64,000 nt of DNA from Prunella strophiata (GCA_036583965.1 JAZBQD010000030.1:112993889-113057888), one strand, 5' to 3'. Positions 42,964 to 56,188 are shown, counted from the first letter of the stretch. Numbers and translations are program-made. Notes: a model not told the origin generated them from the letters alone.

Positions 42964-43148
42964 GTCACAGTGATGAGGCAGAATTCTCCCACCTTCTCAC
43001 TTCTGTCCCAGACAAGGTGCAAAACTCAGCTCTAAGGCCCCAGGTCAGGGCCTCTGCTGCTTCCTGAGTGCCACAGCTCCATCAGGAGGCTGCAGGAATT
43101 TATCTCAACATCTTGAGTTAAATGTTTAGTTTTGGTCTCAAAAGGTTC

Positions 43149-43881
43149 TGTCTTGGTTTGAACTGACAGGTGTCTACTAAGGAAGGCAGGAGCCTCCCTT
43201 GAAATGGAAAATATAAACCCCCTCCCTCTGAATTATTATAATTTTGAAATTAAGGGGCTCTCAGTAAAAGATATGAGAATAGGAATAACAGTTCTTTATT
43301 AGGGAAAAAAATAAAGTAAAATTAAAATGCAGCAATACAAAACAGCACTGGCAGAGTCAGCAGAGGAGCTGAGCCCTGTGGGTCAGGGTGCTGGCACAGT
43401 CCCATGCCATGGGGGCTGCAGCCCTCCTGCAGTGCCAGGGCTGGTTCTGCTGCAGCAGGGATCCTGCACAAGGGGGGAGTTTTCCTCTGCAGCTCCAGGG
43501 CTGCTGCAGATGGGCCTGCTCTCCCTCTGGGAATGCAGAGGAGAAGAAAGCTGCTCCTCTGGGAATGCAGCAGTGGGCAAAGGCTGCTGTGCTGTTCCAG
43601 GGTCAGATTCTATCCAGGTAGGAATGCTTGGCTCCTGCCCTGGGCAGAGCATCTCCCAGTGGGATGATGGAATTTGATCAGCCATGCAGGGACACTCAGT
43701 GGCCATGGACAGAAGATAATTAATAATTAATGGCCCATGGACAGAAGAGATCTCCTGGAGGGAGGATTGGCTGTGGGAGAGAGAAAGATAAAAACTGCCC
43801 AATGAACAGCAGAGAAGCTGCCCCAGCTCTGACAGATGGGAATAAAACACACACCCAGCTACACCTTTCCAATCTCAGACA
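43149..43881 (-). mobile_element. Solo LTR, ERVL-like family, copy 4, with perfect 5-bp target duplication
   Basis: 733 bp. On the minus strand it begins TGTCTGAGATTGGAAAGG and ends CAAACCAAGACA, so it has canonical TG..CA ends. Perfect GGTTC direct repeats flank it at 43144-43148 and 43882-43886. A 5-bp duplication is typical of ERVL (class III) elements. A minus-strand AATAAA at 43295-43300 lies about 150 bp before the 3' end. No gag/pol/env sequence adjoins it, so it is a solo LTR left by recombination. Confidence 0.88.
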
Positions 43882-45227
43882 GGTTCTCATTATCCAAATG
43901 AACCTTTTGACAAAATAGATCAAAACCTCTGCAGGGACACCTCAGCAAAGGCTGCTGTGGATACAGAGGGAATGAAAGGAATTCAGCAGGAGCATCACAG
44001 GCACGTGGAAGCCTCAGCTCCCAATGGAGACCCCAGACCAAATTTTGTCCTCCTGTATGTGAGTGAAACCCCACTCAACCCAAAAATAGGGGACACCCCT
44101 GTGCTCCATGCACAGTTTGCTGCTGAGTCTTACTCTAGGCTGAGCTGTCAATCAGAATTCCCACTAAATGATTGAAAACAGCCACTCTTGTGGGATATCC
44201 CAGATAATTCAGTGCAGCAGGAATTCTGCCTGGTCCTGCCAAGTGCTAGCAGCAAATTGCTGAACCTCAGAATTGCTGTGACTGTCACAGAGGTACAGCC
44301 AGTTCTGGGCCATCATTTTTGGCTCTCATTTCACTGAGAGCCCTTTGTTTTATCCCAGAAATGGAATTTGAAAAGAAAAGGTGTTGGTGTAAAAAAGGCC
44401 TGTCTTGAGTAAAACAAAAGCTGAATGAGGCTGTCACTGTGTGAAAATGGCAGGGCTGGAAAATCACTGTATTTCAGCTCAAACATGGGTTTGATACCTT
44501 GGTTCTGAAGAAACCTTTTCCCCCTGATTGCTTTAGAGCATTTTATTTTTGATGGCTCCCATCCCAAAGGGAAACACTGCATGGGTACAAGTGCCTGACA
44601 CAACATTTTATTGTCTAAGCTACCATGAAATCTTCAATTTCTGTTCAAGCAAAGACCTTTTTTGGTCGTATTTAAAAGCAAGCCAATAAAAATTTTGAAT
44701 AATAATTTTGAACAACAAAAATAAATAATAATAAAACAACAAAAAGCCAAGGTAGCTTGGCTGCCTAAAATTAAACATCTCCTTCACCCAGTCCCCATAA
44801 TTAAGTTTCACTGACTTGAAAAATCTAACTTCCATTCTAGCACTGAAAGTGTTTCATCCAGCTGTGGAAAAGGAATGGGAATTAAATCATTGCTGAATGG
44901 GAGCCTAAATTAAAAATGGAGATCAACATTTCAGAGGAGGGTTTGTTTTTAATGAGCTACAACTTTCACATAGTCCAATTAATCTTCTTGATTTCTGCAG
45001 AAAATTGTCCCTCCTCTTTCCCAGCAGGCAGAACAATTTTTCCTAACCAAAGCAGCAGGATCTCTGAGTACTTGCTTTCCTTGTAATGAAAATTCCAAAT
45101 TTCCCACTCATTCCCAAGCTGGAATTTCAGCAGTACAGGGATTCAGAACAGATGATTCTTAGGAATGGCACCTTCCTTTGGGGAAACCCATCCAGGGCTC
45201 TCTGGTCAGATCAGGGAATCAGAGAAA

Positions 45228-45575
45228 TATGAAATAATTTAGGTTGGAAAAGAACTTTCAGATCATCGAGCCGAACCATCAGCACCACCCCCATGTTCAG
45301 CACTGAACGCTGCCCCAGCTGTGCCACATCCACACAGATTTGGGTAATTCCAGGTGTGGGGATGGCAGCACCTCCCTGGGCAGCCCCTGCCAAGGCCTGA
45401 GCAGCCTTTCCATGGGCAAATTCCTGCTGCTGGCCAAGCTGAGCCTGCCCTGGCCCAGCCTGAGGCCGTTCCCTCTGCTCCTGTCCCTGTTCCCTGGAGC
45501 AGAGCCCGACCCCCCGGCTGTGCCCCTCCTGGCAGGGACTTGTGGCAGAGCGCCAAGGGGCCCCCTGAGAGAATT
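45228..45575 (-). mobile_element. CR1 LINE 3' portion (antisense), other subfamily
   Basis: Begins AATAATTTAGGTTGGAAAAG and AACTTTCAGATCATCGAGCC, then CACCACCCCCATGTTCAGCA, AGCACCTCCCTGGGCAGCCC and CCAGCCTGAGGCCGTTCCCT. These are blocks of the CR1 3' UTR and reverse-transcriptase tail. It lies 260 bp before the 30-bp minisatellite. Confidence 0.85.
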
Positions 45576-45840
45576 TCCAACATAAGAGGGTAATTATCCA
45601 AAAGTCAGACTTAAACACCAACTACCCTCAAGGAGATCACTCTCAGCAGTATCTGTCTAGCTCTACTCTGCAGCCACTTCCTGTGCATTTTTGACCAGAA
45701 AAGAATCAGTTCCTTTCTAACCCAGAAGTTCCAGAACTGATCACTCCCAACTGGGATGAATTTCTTCTATAAATAACCAACACAAAACAGTTCTTGTGTC
45801 AACAGGCTGGAGTTTTGCACTGCACTCCCTCATTAGGAAG

Positions 45841-47640
45841 GATTCCCTTCCCAGCTCCTCAGGGATTCTCCATTCCCTTCCCAGCTCCTCAGGGATTCTC
45901 CATTCCTTCCCAGCTCCCTCAGGAATTCTCCATTCCCTTCCCAGCTCCCTCAGGAATTCTCCATTCCCTTCCCAGCTCCTCAGGGATTCTCCATTCCCTT
46001 CCCAGCTCCTCAGGGATTCTCCATTCCCTTCCCAGCTCCTCAGGGATTCTCCATTCCTTCCCAGCTCCCTCAGGAATTCTCCATTCCCTTCCCAGCTCCT
46101 CAGGGATTCTCCATTCCCTTCCCAGCTCCTCAGGGATTCTCCATTCCTTCCCAGCTCCCTCAGGGATTCTCCATTCCCTTCCCAGCTCCCTCAGGAATTC
46201 TCCATTCCCTTCCCAGCTCCCTCAGGAATTCTCCATTCCCTTCCCAGCTCCCTCAGGAATTCTCCATTCCCTTCCCAGCTCCTCAGGGATTCTCCATTCC
46301 CTTCCCAGCTCCTCAGGGATTCTCCATTCCCTTCCCAGCTCCTCAGGGATTCTCCATTCCCTTCCCAGCTCCTCAGGGATTCTCCATTCCCTTCCCAGCT
46401 CCTCAGGGATTCTCCATTCCCTTCCCAGCTCCCTCAGGGATTCTCCATTCCTTCCCAGCTCCCTCAGGAATTCTCCATTCCCTTCCCAGCTCCTCAGGGA
46501 TTCTCCATTCCCTTCCCAGCTCCTCAGGGATTCTCCATTCCCTTCCCAGCTCCTCAGGGATTCTCCATTCCCTTCCCAGCTCCCTCAGGGATTCTCCATT
46601 CCCTTCCCAGCTCCTCAGGGATTCTCCATTCCCTTCCCAGCTCCCTCAGGGATTCTCCATTCCCTTCCCAGCTCCCTCAGGGATTCTCCATTCCCTTCCC
46701 AGCTCCCTCAGGAATTCTCCATTCCCTTCCCAGCTCCTCAGGGATTCTCCATTCCCTTCCCAGCTCCCTCAGGGATTCTCCATTCCCTTCCCAGCTCCTC
46801 AGGGATTCTCCATTCCCTTCCCAGCTCCTCAGGGATTCTCCATTCCCTTCCCAGCTCCTCAGGGATTCTCCATTCCCTTCCCAGCTCCCTCAGGAATTCT
46901 CCATTCCCTTCCCAGCTCCCTCAGGAATTCTCCATTCCCTTCCCAGCTCCCTCAGGGATTCTCCATTCCTTCCCAGCTCCCTCAGGAATTCTCCATTCCC
47001 TTCCCAGCTCCTCAGGGATTCTCCATTCCTTCCCAGCTCCCTCAGGAATTCTCCATTCCCTTCCCAGCTCCCTCAGGAATTCTCCATTCCCTTCCCAGCT
47101 CCTCAGGGATTCTCCATTCCCTTCCCAGCTCCTCAGGGATTCTCCATTCCCTTCCCAGCTCCTCAGGGATTCTCCATTCCTTCCCAGCTCCCTCAGGAAT
47201 TCTCCATTCCCTTCCCAGCTCCTCAGGGATTCTCCATTCCCTTCCCAGCTCCTCAGGGATTCTCCATTCCTTCCCAGCTCCTCAGGGATTCTCCATTCCC
47301 TTCCCAGCTCCTCAGGGATTCTCCATTCCCTTCCCAGCTCCTCAGGGATTCTCCATTCCCTTCCCAGCTCCCTCAGGAATTCTCCATTCCCTTCCCAGCT
47401 CCTCAGGGATTCTCCATTCCCTTCCCAGCTCCTCAGGGATTCTCCATTCCCTTCCCAGCTCCTCAGGGATTCTCCATTCCCTTCCCAGCTCCTCAGGGAT
47501 TCTCCATTCCCTTCCCAGCTCCTCAGGGATTCTCCATTCCCTTCCCAGCTCCTCAGGGATTCTCCATTCCCTTCCCAGCTCCTCAGGGATTCTCCATTCC
47601 CTTCCCAGCTCCTCAGGGATTCTCCATTCCCTTCCCAGCT
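45841..47640. repeat. 30-bp minisatellite, about 60 units (1.8 kb)
   Basis: Unit CCAGCTCCTCAGGGATTCTC plus CATTCCCTTC. Two other variants mix in: a form with CCCTCAGGAATTC or CCCTCAGGGATTC (one base longer) and one with CATTCCTTCC (one base shorter). The variants are interspersed, and runs of identical units at the right end (47391-47640) suggest recent amplification there. Flanked by CR1 on the right and, 260 bp away, on the left. Confidence 0.95.
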
Positions 47641-47835
47641 CTGTTCCCTGCCCTGGACACGCTCCAGCCCCTCCAGGGCTCTCCTGCAGGACCAGAACTG
47701 GACACAGCCCTGGAGGGGCCTCTCAGAGGCAGCACAGAGGGACAATCCCTGCCCTGCTCCTGCTGCACACACAATTCCTCACCCAGCCCAGCTGCCAGTG
47801 GCCTCTTGCCCACCTGGGCACCCCTGGGGTTGTTG
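47641..47835 (-). mobile_element. CR1 LINE internal segment (antisense) at the right edge of the 30-bp minisatellite
   Basis: Follows the CR1 block order of the region upstream of the 3' tail: CTGTTCCCTGCCCTGGACAC, GCTCCAGCCCCTCCAGGGCT, CAGAACTGGACACAGCCCTG, GGGACAATCCCTGCCCTGCT and CCCACCTGGGCACCCC. The last minisatellite unit (CAGCTCCTCAGG..) sits where CR1 normally reads CAGCTCCCTCAGCC.., so the array appears to have grown inside a CR1. Confidence 0.7.
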
Positions 47836-49974
47836 CCCTGGGAGCTGCCACATTCCTCTCCCTCTGTGATTTTGAGGGAAACAAAACATCCTTCAGAACT
47901 CAAAATCACGTGGAAAATGTCACAAGAGGTGATTTTGTTACAGGGCTTGGTTCCTCCCACTCTTCCCACCTGTAAAAAAAAAGCAGGAAAATGGGAAGAT
48001 CTTTGTATTTACACGTGTGCATTTGCTTGAGAATTGAAATGCAAACTTGTCCTGGAAGAACAAAGAGACAAATGAAGGTTTCAATATTTGTGTCAGGCCT
48101 AAGGAAAGAGAGCTGAGGTGGTGTTCCTGCCTGGCTGCAGCAGGGAGGTCCAGAGCAGCAACTTTCACACTTTTTCCTCTGGAAATTATCACTGCACTGG
48201 GGTCCAAGGTGCTGCAGGAGGGGCAGGGAAACACTGGAGCAATGTCACAGTGTGGTGACAGCTGGTAAATGCCTTCCTAAAGGTGACATGATAAGTGAGA
48301 AGTACAGAGAAACAGCAGTTTTCAGCCATCAGAGGAAAGAAATGAGACCTTGGGAGGGAAAGCTTTAAAGAATGAGGGCAGAATTACCTGGAACAGTAAT
48401 CACAGCCCTGAAAAATATTTGGGACACTAAACTCCCAATGCTGGCTCTTCACAGGACCCTCCATGTGACTTTCCCTGATGCCACCAGTGCAGAGAGACAA
48501 TGGGCATTTCTGCAGTCTGCCATTCGTGCTCTCTAGATTTATTATTTTTAACTCTTTATGATTGCATTCTAAATAACTGACATGTGGCAGGCCTGTCCTG
48601 TCCTTAAACAATTTTATTTACTAAATATTCCATATATACTGCTCACCTTGGTAGTACAATCCTAATAATGTGCAGTAATCAAAGCTGGCATCATTTTTGG
48701 CCTCTTAAATTCACTTCTCCTGATGTTTTTGCCTGGGCAGCTGGGTTTCACATATTTCCTGGGCAGCTGAATTTTTCCCTTCCACTCCTGAGCATCAATA
48801 TTTTATTGCAGTGCTTCCTTGAGCTGTGGGTCTGGGATGGAGCAGGTTCCAAGTCACAGGTCCCTGCCATTCCCAGGGATTTCTTCACCCAGAGGACACT
48901 CTGGAATGTGACCTGAGCTTGGATCAGCACCTCTCTTTGTGCCTCTGGACAAAGCACAGTCTTCTTCTGCCCTGTAGGGTGAGGTTCAGCAGAGCTGTGA
49001 AGAGAAAATAATGACTAAATTAATCCCAGTTATCCCAATTCCACACCAGACACTATCCCAACATCCTTCAGGAGTTTTATTGATATTTATGCATTGCCCA
49101 CCAGCCCAGCTCTCAGATCAAGGTGACTAAAAGGTGACACCCACCTTTAGGGTCAGCCTTGTGCAGGCTGCCCTAGAGCAGAGGCTGGGCAGAGCTAAAG
49201 AATAAAGCAGGGATTTATTCAAAGGATCTCCTCCATGGATGCACCTTGGGCAGCAGCAGAGCCCAGCCAGGGCTGCACCCAAGATGAACCAAAATGGCCC
49301 CAAAATGCACGAGCGCTCCCGGGGTCTCTGCCTTGGATCAGCTCTGCTCCATTTGCACCTTGGAGTTCATTGTCCCATTCCAGCTTTAGGTTCTCCAGTC
49401 CCATCCTGCTTGTTTTTCTCTCTGCAGCCCACGGGGTTTGTGCTCTTGGGGCTGAGATTTGGATCATTTGTCCTTGGTGCCCAGCTGGAGCAGGAATTGT
49501 TTTGTCTCCCTGCTCTGTGCACAGAGCTCACCATGCCCTGATGTGAAGCTCAGAACCACACACTAAAGCAGCACAGAATGTGAAAAATAGAAAAGCTCAA
49601 ACCTGAGGCATCAGGGGAGCCCTTGGATCAGGGTGGGCTCCAGCTTTGGTGACAATTCCTGTTACCCTGGGCACATGCTGAGCATGGCAGTGGGTTTGTG
49701 ACAGCCAGGGGACAGAGGATGGCACAGTGCCCCACCCCACCTGAGACCCACAGCAGGTGAGTTGGTGAAGCACAGGCAGAAGAGCAGTGTTTAATAAATA
49801 AATTATTATTAAAATCTTTGCTGGCAAACCAAGCCCTTCTTATTCAGCACCTGCACAGGAGGAAAAGGGAGTCAGTTTATGCTCCCTAAAACTGCTTTGT
49901 GAGAGAGCTCCGCCTTGTGTGATGCCAAACCTCATTCTGTCCTTCTTACAGACAGGAAAAAAAAACCAAATTAA

Positions 49975-50358
<384 letters not shown>

Positions 50359-50910
50359 AAGCAGAGGAGAAATAAAGGCCACGCCACCTCCTTTGTCTCC
50401 TCCCTCTCTGCTCCCTGTTTCTTTCTGCGACACGCCTTTAATTTTTTTTCTCTTCCTGTTATTGGTAACTCACGGGAAAGAAACGCTTTAGATGAGAAAT
50501 CCCAACTCCAACCCAAGAGATCCCCAGACTAAGCCAAGGCGTGGGTTAAAGCTGCAGCACCCATCAGGGATGGTGGCATCTCCCCCTGGCAGTGACTGAT
50601 GGCACCTCTCCAGTGCAGACCTCCAGGTTTACCCACATCAACCACACAAAAACCAATCCCTGAACGCAAAGGAAGTGTATGCAAGGGATTTTAAAGGAAA
50701 GACTAATTAATGCCCATCAAATAATGGGCCTTGACTGAGTTTTTATGTATTTCAGGACAGTTTCACAGACTGGGTGACAGTGGAATGGGCCTTGCAGCTT
50801 TGAGAGGAAGGTGAGCAGAGGGACCTGCAATCCCACACGACCCTGTACATATGCCTTATGTAACTATTTCTCTCTACATTTAGTAATAAACGCCGCATGT
50901 ACAAAAGTAC
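50359..50910 (+). other. KCNJ6: KCNJ6 3' UTR, proximal form
   Basis: Sequence directly after the KCNJ6 stop codon. A canonical AATAAA lies at 50885-50890, about 530 nt after the stop, followed by T- and GT-containing sequence, so a short transcript could end near 50,905. Further AATAAA signals at 51975-51980 and 51992-51997 would give a transcript about 1.6 kb longer. Mammalian KCNJ6 is known for a very long 3' UTR, so distal use is plausible. The exact end cannot be fixed from sequence alone. Confidence 0.7.
50885..50890 (+). promoter_or_regulatory. Poly(A) signal AATAAA, KCNJ6 proximal
   Basis: Canonical hexamer about 530 nt downstream of the KCNJ6 stop codon. It is the first AATAAA after the weak upstream context near the stop and is followed within 30-60 nt by GT- and T-containing sequence. 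Confidence 0.55.
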
Positions 50911-53160
50911 TGTAGTAAAGAACTTCTAAATAATGTACACAGCTGTGTAATTAATGTAGGTTTAGAAACAGAGCTCTAGAAATATTGGGATGCAAAAACT
51001 AACTACCCGTCGAGTAGGCATTTCTCTTCAAATATTTGCAGTGTAAAATTGATTTTAATTTATTTTTTTTTCTCCTCCCCTCTATGACTCTTCTAGTGCA
51101 TAACATTTTCTTCAGTGTACCAGACTGGCAGCTATTTAGAGTACCTCACTGTTGGCCAAACAGATCGTTCCACTCACTCTAAAAAGCCATAAGTCTGGGA
51201 GAGGGCAGGGTAGAGAATTGTACTCCTGACATACTGTGAAAATGTTTACAAATAAGGCAAAACCCTTCCTGGTTACTCTTTTTTGGGGGGCAGTTCGACT
51301 GAAAAATTGAGGCTGTGGCAAACTCATGGCTGACCAGAATTTCCTGTATGGCTCTTCATAAAATAAGCAGGTGTCATGTGGAGGTGTTATCCTTAATGTG
51401 CAATATCCAGGGAATCTGCTCCTGCGGGATTTCAGCGGAGTAGTTTGCTACACACAACAAAAACCCCACACACAAGCCATTGAAAAATGAATGTTGCACC
51501 TCAGCCAGTAGATTTTAGCTATTTCAGCTGGGGAAGAAACATCTGGATTTCGTGTGGAGCTGGAATCCATGATATCTGCAATTTGCTGGTGCTGGGGCAC
51601 GGGGGGCACGACGTCCCTGGGGGTGTCCTTCCTGCAGGATTCCCAGGAGAACACAGGGATCCTGCCACCCACGCCCAGGGGAGCCATTCCTCAGTGAGTT
51701 CCTCCACCTTAGGCAGCTCCCTGGTTGTTGTAAATCCCTGGAGAACCCTGGGCATTCCATCCACAGGGGCAGAGGGAACGCGCATCGCTTCCACGCGAGT
51801 TCAGGAGCTCAGCCCCACCAGGAACAGCATTTCTGCCAGCAAAGGAGGAGAAGCTGCAGCCTTAATTTTGTGGGTTTTTTTCATGCCTGCCTACTCCGGG
51901 AAGAAAGAAAACACTGAAGAGAATCCGAAGCTTTTTTTTTTTTTTTTTTTGTACAGAAAAAAAAAATATGTTTAAATAAAAGAGAAAAAAAAATAAACCT
52001 CAGGAGAAACTTGGTGGGCAGGTGGAAAATTTGCACTGTGATATAGCTTTGGCATTAAATTCACATCTCTTTTCCTTTTTTTTTTATTTTCTTTTTTGCT
52101 GGTACAACTGCCCCTTGCTGATTTTCAGAGAGGGTGGCTGATCTGGGGGGGCCTCCAGGTGAGGAGGGCACAGCAGGGCCTGGGGAAGGGAAGGGTCACA
52201 CACCAGGGCAGATCAGGCTGGATGGGAAGAGGTTTTTTTGGTTTCAGCACTGATCATTTCCCCCTAAAAGGCTTTCCCAGGATGCAAGGAATGGTGCAGG
52301 ATGAGGATTTTGGGTGGATGATTCTGGCAGCTCACTGAAGGTTGGGACACTTTTGGTGGACAGCACTTGGCCACAAGCCCATCCTCCTGCCCCAGCATCA
52401 GCCCCGTGCTCCAGCCCATCCATCACCACCCCCACAGCTCTCCACTGAGGGTGGGGATGGTTTTTAGGGAGAAGTGGCTGAGGGTTTTTAGGGAAAAGTG
52501 GCTCCACAGCCCCTCTGGAAGTGTCGGGGCTGCGGCGCCACCCGCGCGCGTCCGTCCCGCCAAAGGTGCATGAGCTGAAAGCAAAGCTTTCCCTCTGAGG
52601 ATAAACCTGCTTTTCGCTCTCAGAACTCACTGGGCCACTCTAGAAGTCGTTGCTGCAGGTTGAGAAAATTTGTGTTGCAGCTCAGGGCCCTGGTGAAACC
52701 TTTTTTTTGTGTCCTTCAGCACGGAAAAAGAGACTTTCCGCCACTGGGGCATGCGCATGTGTAAGCTTTATTTTTGTGAATAGGGCACTTACAGCTTAAG
52801 GTGTGTGTGTGTTTTGTCTCTTTCTCTCTCCCCCCCTGTATTTTCTTGTCTTTGGTATCCATGTAGTATGGACTGTAAAGTTTATGAGATCTCATTTTTG
52901 TAACATAAGCTTTAAAAAAAATATATAGAAGCCTCCAGAGCTTTCAACGGGGAAGCTTCACGTAAACTTTGTACTAGAATGTCCCTATCAAACACCTCTA
53001 TTTTTCTACAATGATTGATTAAGCAGTTTAACAATGTATTTTGTGTCAATGATTTCAACTGAATTGGTACGAAGACAATTAAGAATTGAATGCTGTTAAT
53101 TAACAATGGATTTTCAAGCCGTATATCCTGAGTGGTGTTTTCATTGACAGTAAATCATTT
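50911..53160 (+). other. KCNJ6: Probable distal KCNJ6 3' UTR
   Basis: This stretch is free of recognisable CR1 or LTR copies, unlike its surroundings, and is rich in T and A runs as long 3' UTRs are. It contains two AATAAA signals near 51975 and 51992, long T runs (51931-51950, 52074-52100), a short GT run near 52801 and a G+C-rich patch around 52530-52560. I infer 3' UTR from position, repeat depletion and the known long 3' UTR of KCNJ6 in mammals. No splice sites or coding frame are convincing. Confidence 0.4.
51975..51997 (+). promoter_or_regulatory. Paired AATAAA signals, possible distal KCNJ6 poly(A) site
   Basis: Two AATAAA hexamers at 51975-51980 and 51992-51997, preceded by a long T run and followed by T-rich sequence near 52065-52100. 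They could serve a longer 3' UTR isoform. Such hexamers also occur by chance in AT-rich DNA. Confidence 0.35.
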
Positions 53161-54019
53161 AACCCAGGAACTTCAGCTCTTAATGCTGAGCAATGTTCCA
53201 GGAAAGCTCAATTCCCTATGGGAATATTTGTGGCAAATTACATTCAAGGGATGTGAATAAGGTAACATCTTAATGTAATTGGCTACAGAATTAATCCAGA
53301 CCCATTACACTTCTATTTCATTCACTAATATATTTGATGGCTTTTTCTTGGAATATCTTATGATTTCTAGGAGGGAAAAGGTTTCCAGAGGTAAATGTGA
53401 GCTCTCAGTAATCTCCTGGAGCTCTCAATTCCTTCTTCACTGACCAGAAATGCTGCTGAGTGAGAACGTGACCTTCAGCAGATTCTCCAAGCTCAGCTTA
53501 ATCATTTCCCAGCAAATACCACCTTATCAGAATTAAAATAAAATCACCAAAATTATTTTGAAGTGTCACCCAAGAATGCAGATGTCCTGGTAGGAGCCTG
53601 GAGCTGTTCTGATCTGCATCTTTGCCCTACAACACCAAAGCCATGGGAGCCATCCCAACAAATTCAGCAGCTGCTAAACCCAGGAGGGACAAAAAAGTTT
53701 TTGAAGTTCACTTCAAGTTTTTGGTTTCAAGTCTGGGTTGATCATGTTCCTCTGTTGGAGTTAAAGTCACTCAGGCCTTCAAAAACCAGGGAAGAATGAA
53801 ATTCCTGAAATCCCTGTTCTGTTTCCAGGCACAGGGCACCACTCTGGGCTGTTTAGGAAGAGAAAAGCCTGGAATCAGAGCTCTCTTCAGCCCAGGGATG
53901 TCCAAAACCTCATCCCACTTCTCCCAAAAAACAAACCCAAGAGCCACAAGCTCCAGCCCCTCTGCCAAGGGCTGACTTGCTCTGGAATTCTCCCAACAGC
54001 CCAAGCTTCACCTTTGAGT

Positions 54020-54118
54020 GGGGAAGGATCCCTGTCTCTGGCAGAGGGGGTGGAACTGATCTTTAAGGTGCCTTCAAACCCAGACCATTCTAGGAGCTCT
54101 AATTCCAGGATTCTATGA
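54020..54118 (+). mobile_element. CR1 LINE 3' tail fragment
   Basis: GGGGTGGAACTGATCTTTAA, GGTGCCTTCAAACCCAGACC, ATTCTAGGAGCTC, then CAGGATTCTATGA: a short, diverged CR1 3' end. Confidence 0.75.
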
Positions 54119-55894
54119 AATCTTTGGAGATTTTAATGGAAGACTTGGAAAATCCCTGATGCCCTGGGCCCAGCCCACCCATCAAGGGATTTCCTAGCTC
54201 CATGGCAGCCCTCAGGCTGAGGCAGGAGTAATGCCCAGGTTTGTCACCTCCTCAGCTGGAGCTGTTTGATCTTCTCTGTCCAGCAGAGCACAGCCCTGGG
54301 AGGATGCACTGTGTCATTCCCAGAAAAGCCTGGGATCTCTGTCCTCTCCTGCTTTTTGGAGATTTGAAGTGGTGAATTTATATCACTTCTTCCAGTTCTT
54401 TGATGAGGGTGTGGATGAGAGGCTCAACATCATTTGTCTCCTGTGCTCTGGGCACCTTGGACATTCCTTCAGCAGCCACCACCAGAGCTTCTGGCTGTCA
54501 AACATTAAATTTTTACTGCTGTGGCACTCCCTGCCCATCAAAATATCTTTCTTTTCAGAATATCAACCTCCTTAACACCAGGTTACCTCACTCAGGCACT
54601 TTTTAGGCCATAAATCAAACCTAAAATCACGAGGAGTTGGCTTCTCTTCCACTCTTGTTCCCTCAGCTCCCAAACACCTCTTTGGAAACAAGCACGTGGA
54701 GAACAGGCAAAAATCTGGGATTTGAGGTGTAAATAATTCTTAAAGACAAGACCTGAAAGGTGTTATTTGTTGATCATTTCCTGAGTGGATTTTAAACTTG
54801 TAGGGTTTGGTATTTTGGAGGGGAGAGGTGGTGTCAGACATTCCTGAGTCATTTTGTGGGTTTAGCTTTTCTTTCTCCTGATTTACTCTCACAATTTTAT
54901 CAGATCCTCTGGATTTCCAGAAATTACAATCTAGTGGCAACTCCAGTGCAAAGGTGCAGTTATTTTATCACTTCCACTGTCCCTATTTGTTGCCTGCTGA
55001 TGATCCAAGAGTTTCCCATGGAGAGCCCAGAGACATCATATCCAAAAATAGAGTTCCAGAGGGACTCGGATCTTCCTATTTCAGCACAAGTGTGAAATCT
55101 GGTTTCTATTCCAAGCAAATTCACAACTACAAACCACAGCTCATCCCTCCTTCTCCCCAGCTCACGTGTCATCCACACAGAGTGAAAACTTCAGAGTTTC
55201 TGGTAACATCAGCTGCTTTTAGAGATTTTTTTTTCAGAGGGCAGGAATGGGGAGAGCTCTCCCTACTGTTTTTTTTCCTTTTTTTTTTTTTTTCTTTTTT
55301 TAAATCAAAGGCAGCAGCTCCAAATTCACAGCTGAAGCTGTTTTCCCTCAAATGATTACAGCAATCATTTGCACTGACTTTCCTGGAGAATTTAAACTGT
55401 GAGACCTGATGGAGAGCTGTTATCCCACCAAGTTTTCCTCCCCGTGTTGGATTGGAGTCCTCTGGGCTCCTTCCTGGAAGGGAAGGAGTGTTCCTGGCTC
55501 ACCAGGATGGATCCTCAGTCACCTCCCCTGGCCACTTCCCCATCATCCTCTCCCAAATCCCATCACATCCCTACAAGAGCTCAGTAATCTTCCCAAATCT
55601 CCCCAAAATGTAACTCTGATCAAATTAAAAATGATGTTTTCTAAATGAAGATCATGACATCACAACGAGGAGTCTCTAATCTGAGGAGATCAGTGAGGTT
55701 TGGGCTGGGGAACCCAAAGTGTCACAGTTTGGAGTCACTCCAAGGAATCTTGCTCAGGATGGTGGTGGAAGTAATTTCCTTTTCACAGCAACATTCTTGG
55801 TTCAGCTGGATGGGATCATGGAGCTGCCTCCTGAGTCTCTGCTCGTGCTCCTCAGGAATGCTGAGCATGGAGCAGCTCTTCCCAAAATCACTTG

Positions 55895-56015
55895 GAATTG
55901 CTTGGAAAAGACCTCAAAGCCCACCCAGTGCCACCCCTGCCATGGCAGGGACACTTCTGCTGTGCCAGGCTGCTCCAGCCCCAGTGTCCAGCCTGGCCTT
56001 GGGCACTGCCAGAGA
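55895..56015 (-). mobile_element. CR1 LINE 3' tail fragment (antisense)
   Basis: GGAATTGCTTGGAAAAGACC, TCAAAGCCCACCCAGTGCCA, CCATGGCAGGGACACTTCTG and CAGCCTGGCCTTGGGCACTG. About 120 bp. Confidence 0.85.
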
Positions 56016-56188
56016 TGGAAATCCAAAAGATTCCTGGAAAAGAGGAATAAAAACGAGTGCAAAGTCCACAGATGAAGCCAACAGAATTCCTGGACACAGG
56101 CCAGGGCCAGTGGAATCAGGAGTTCAGAGCTCAGCCATGCTGAGCCATTTTTTAACAGCTTGATGTGTCATTTCTCTGATATGCACAA

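Noticed and set aside
45794..48030. Two overlapping plus-strand frames of 691 and 744 codons, and a 283-codon minus frame
   Set aside because: All are translations of the 30-bp minisatellite, open in several frames on both strands at once.
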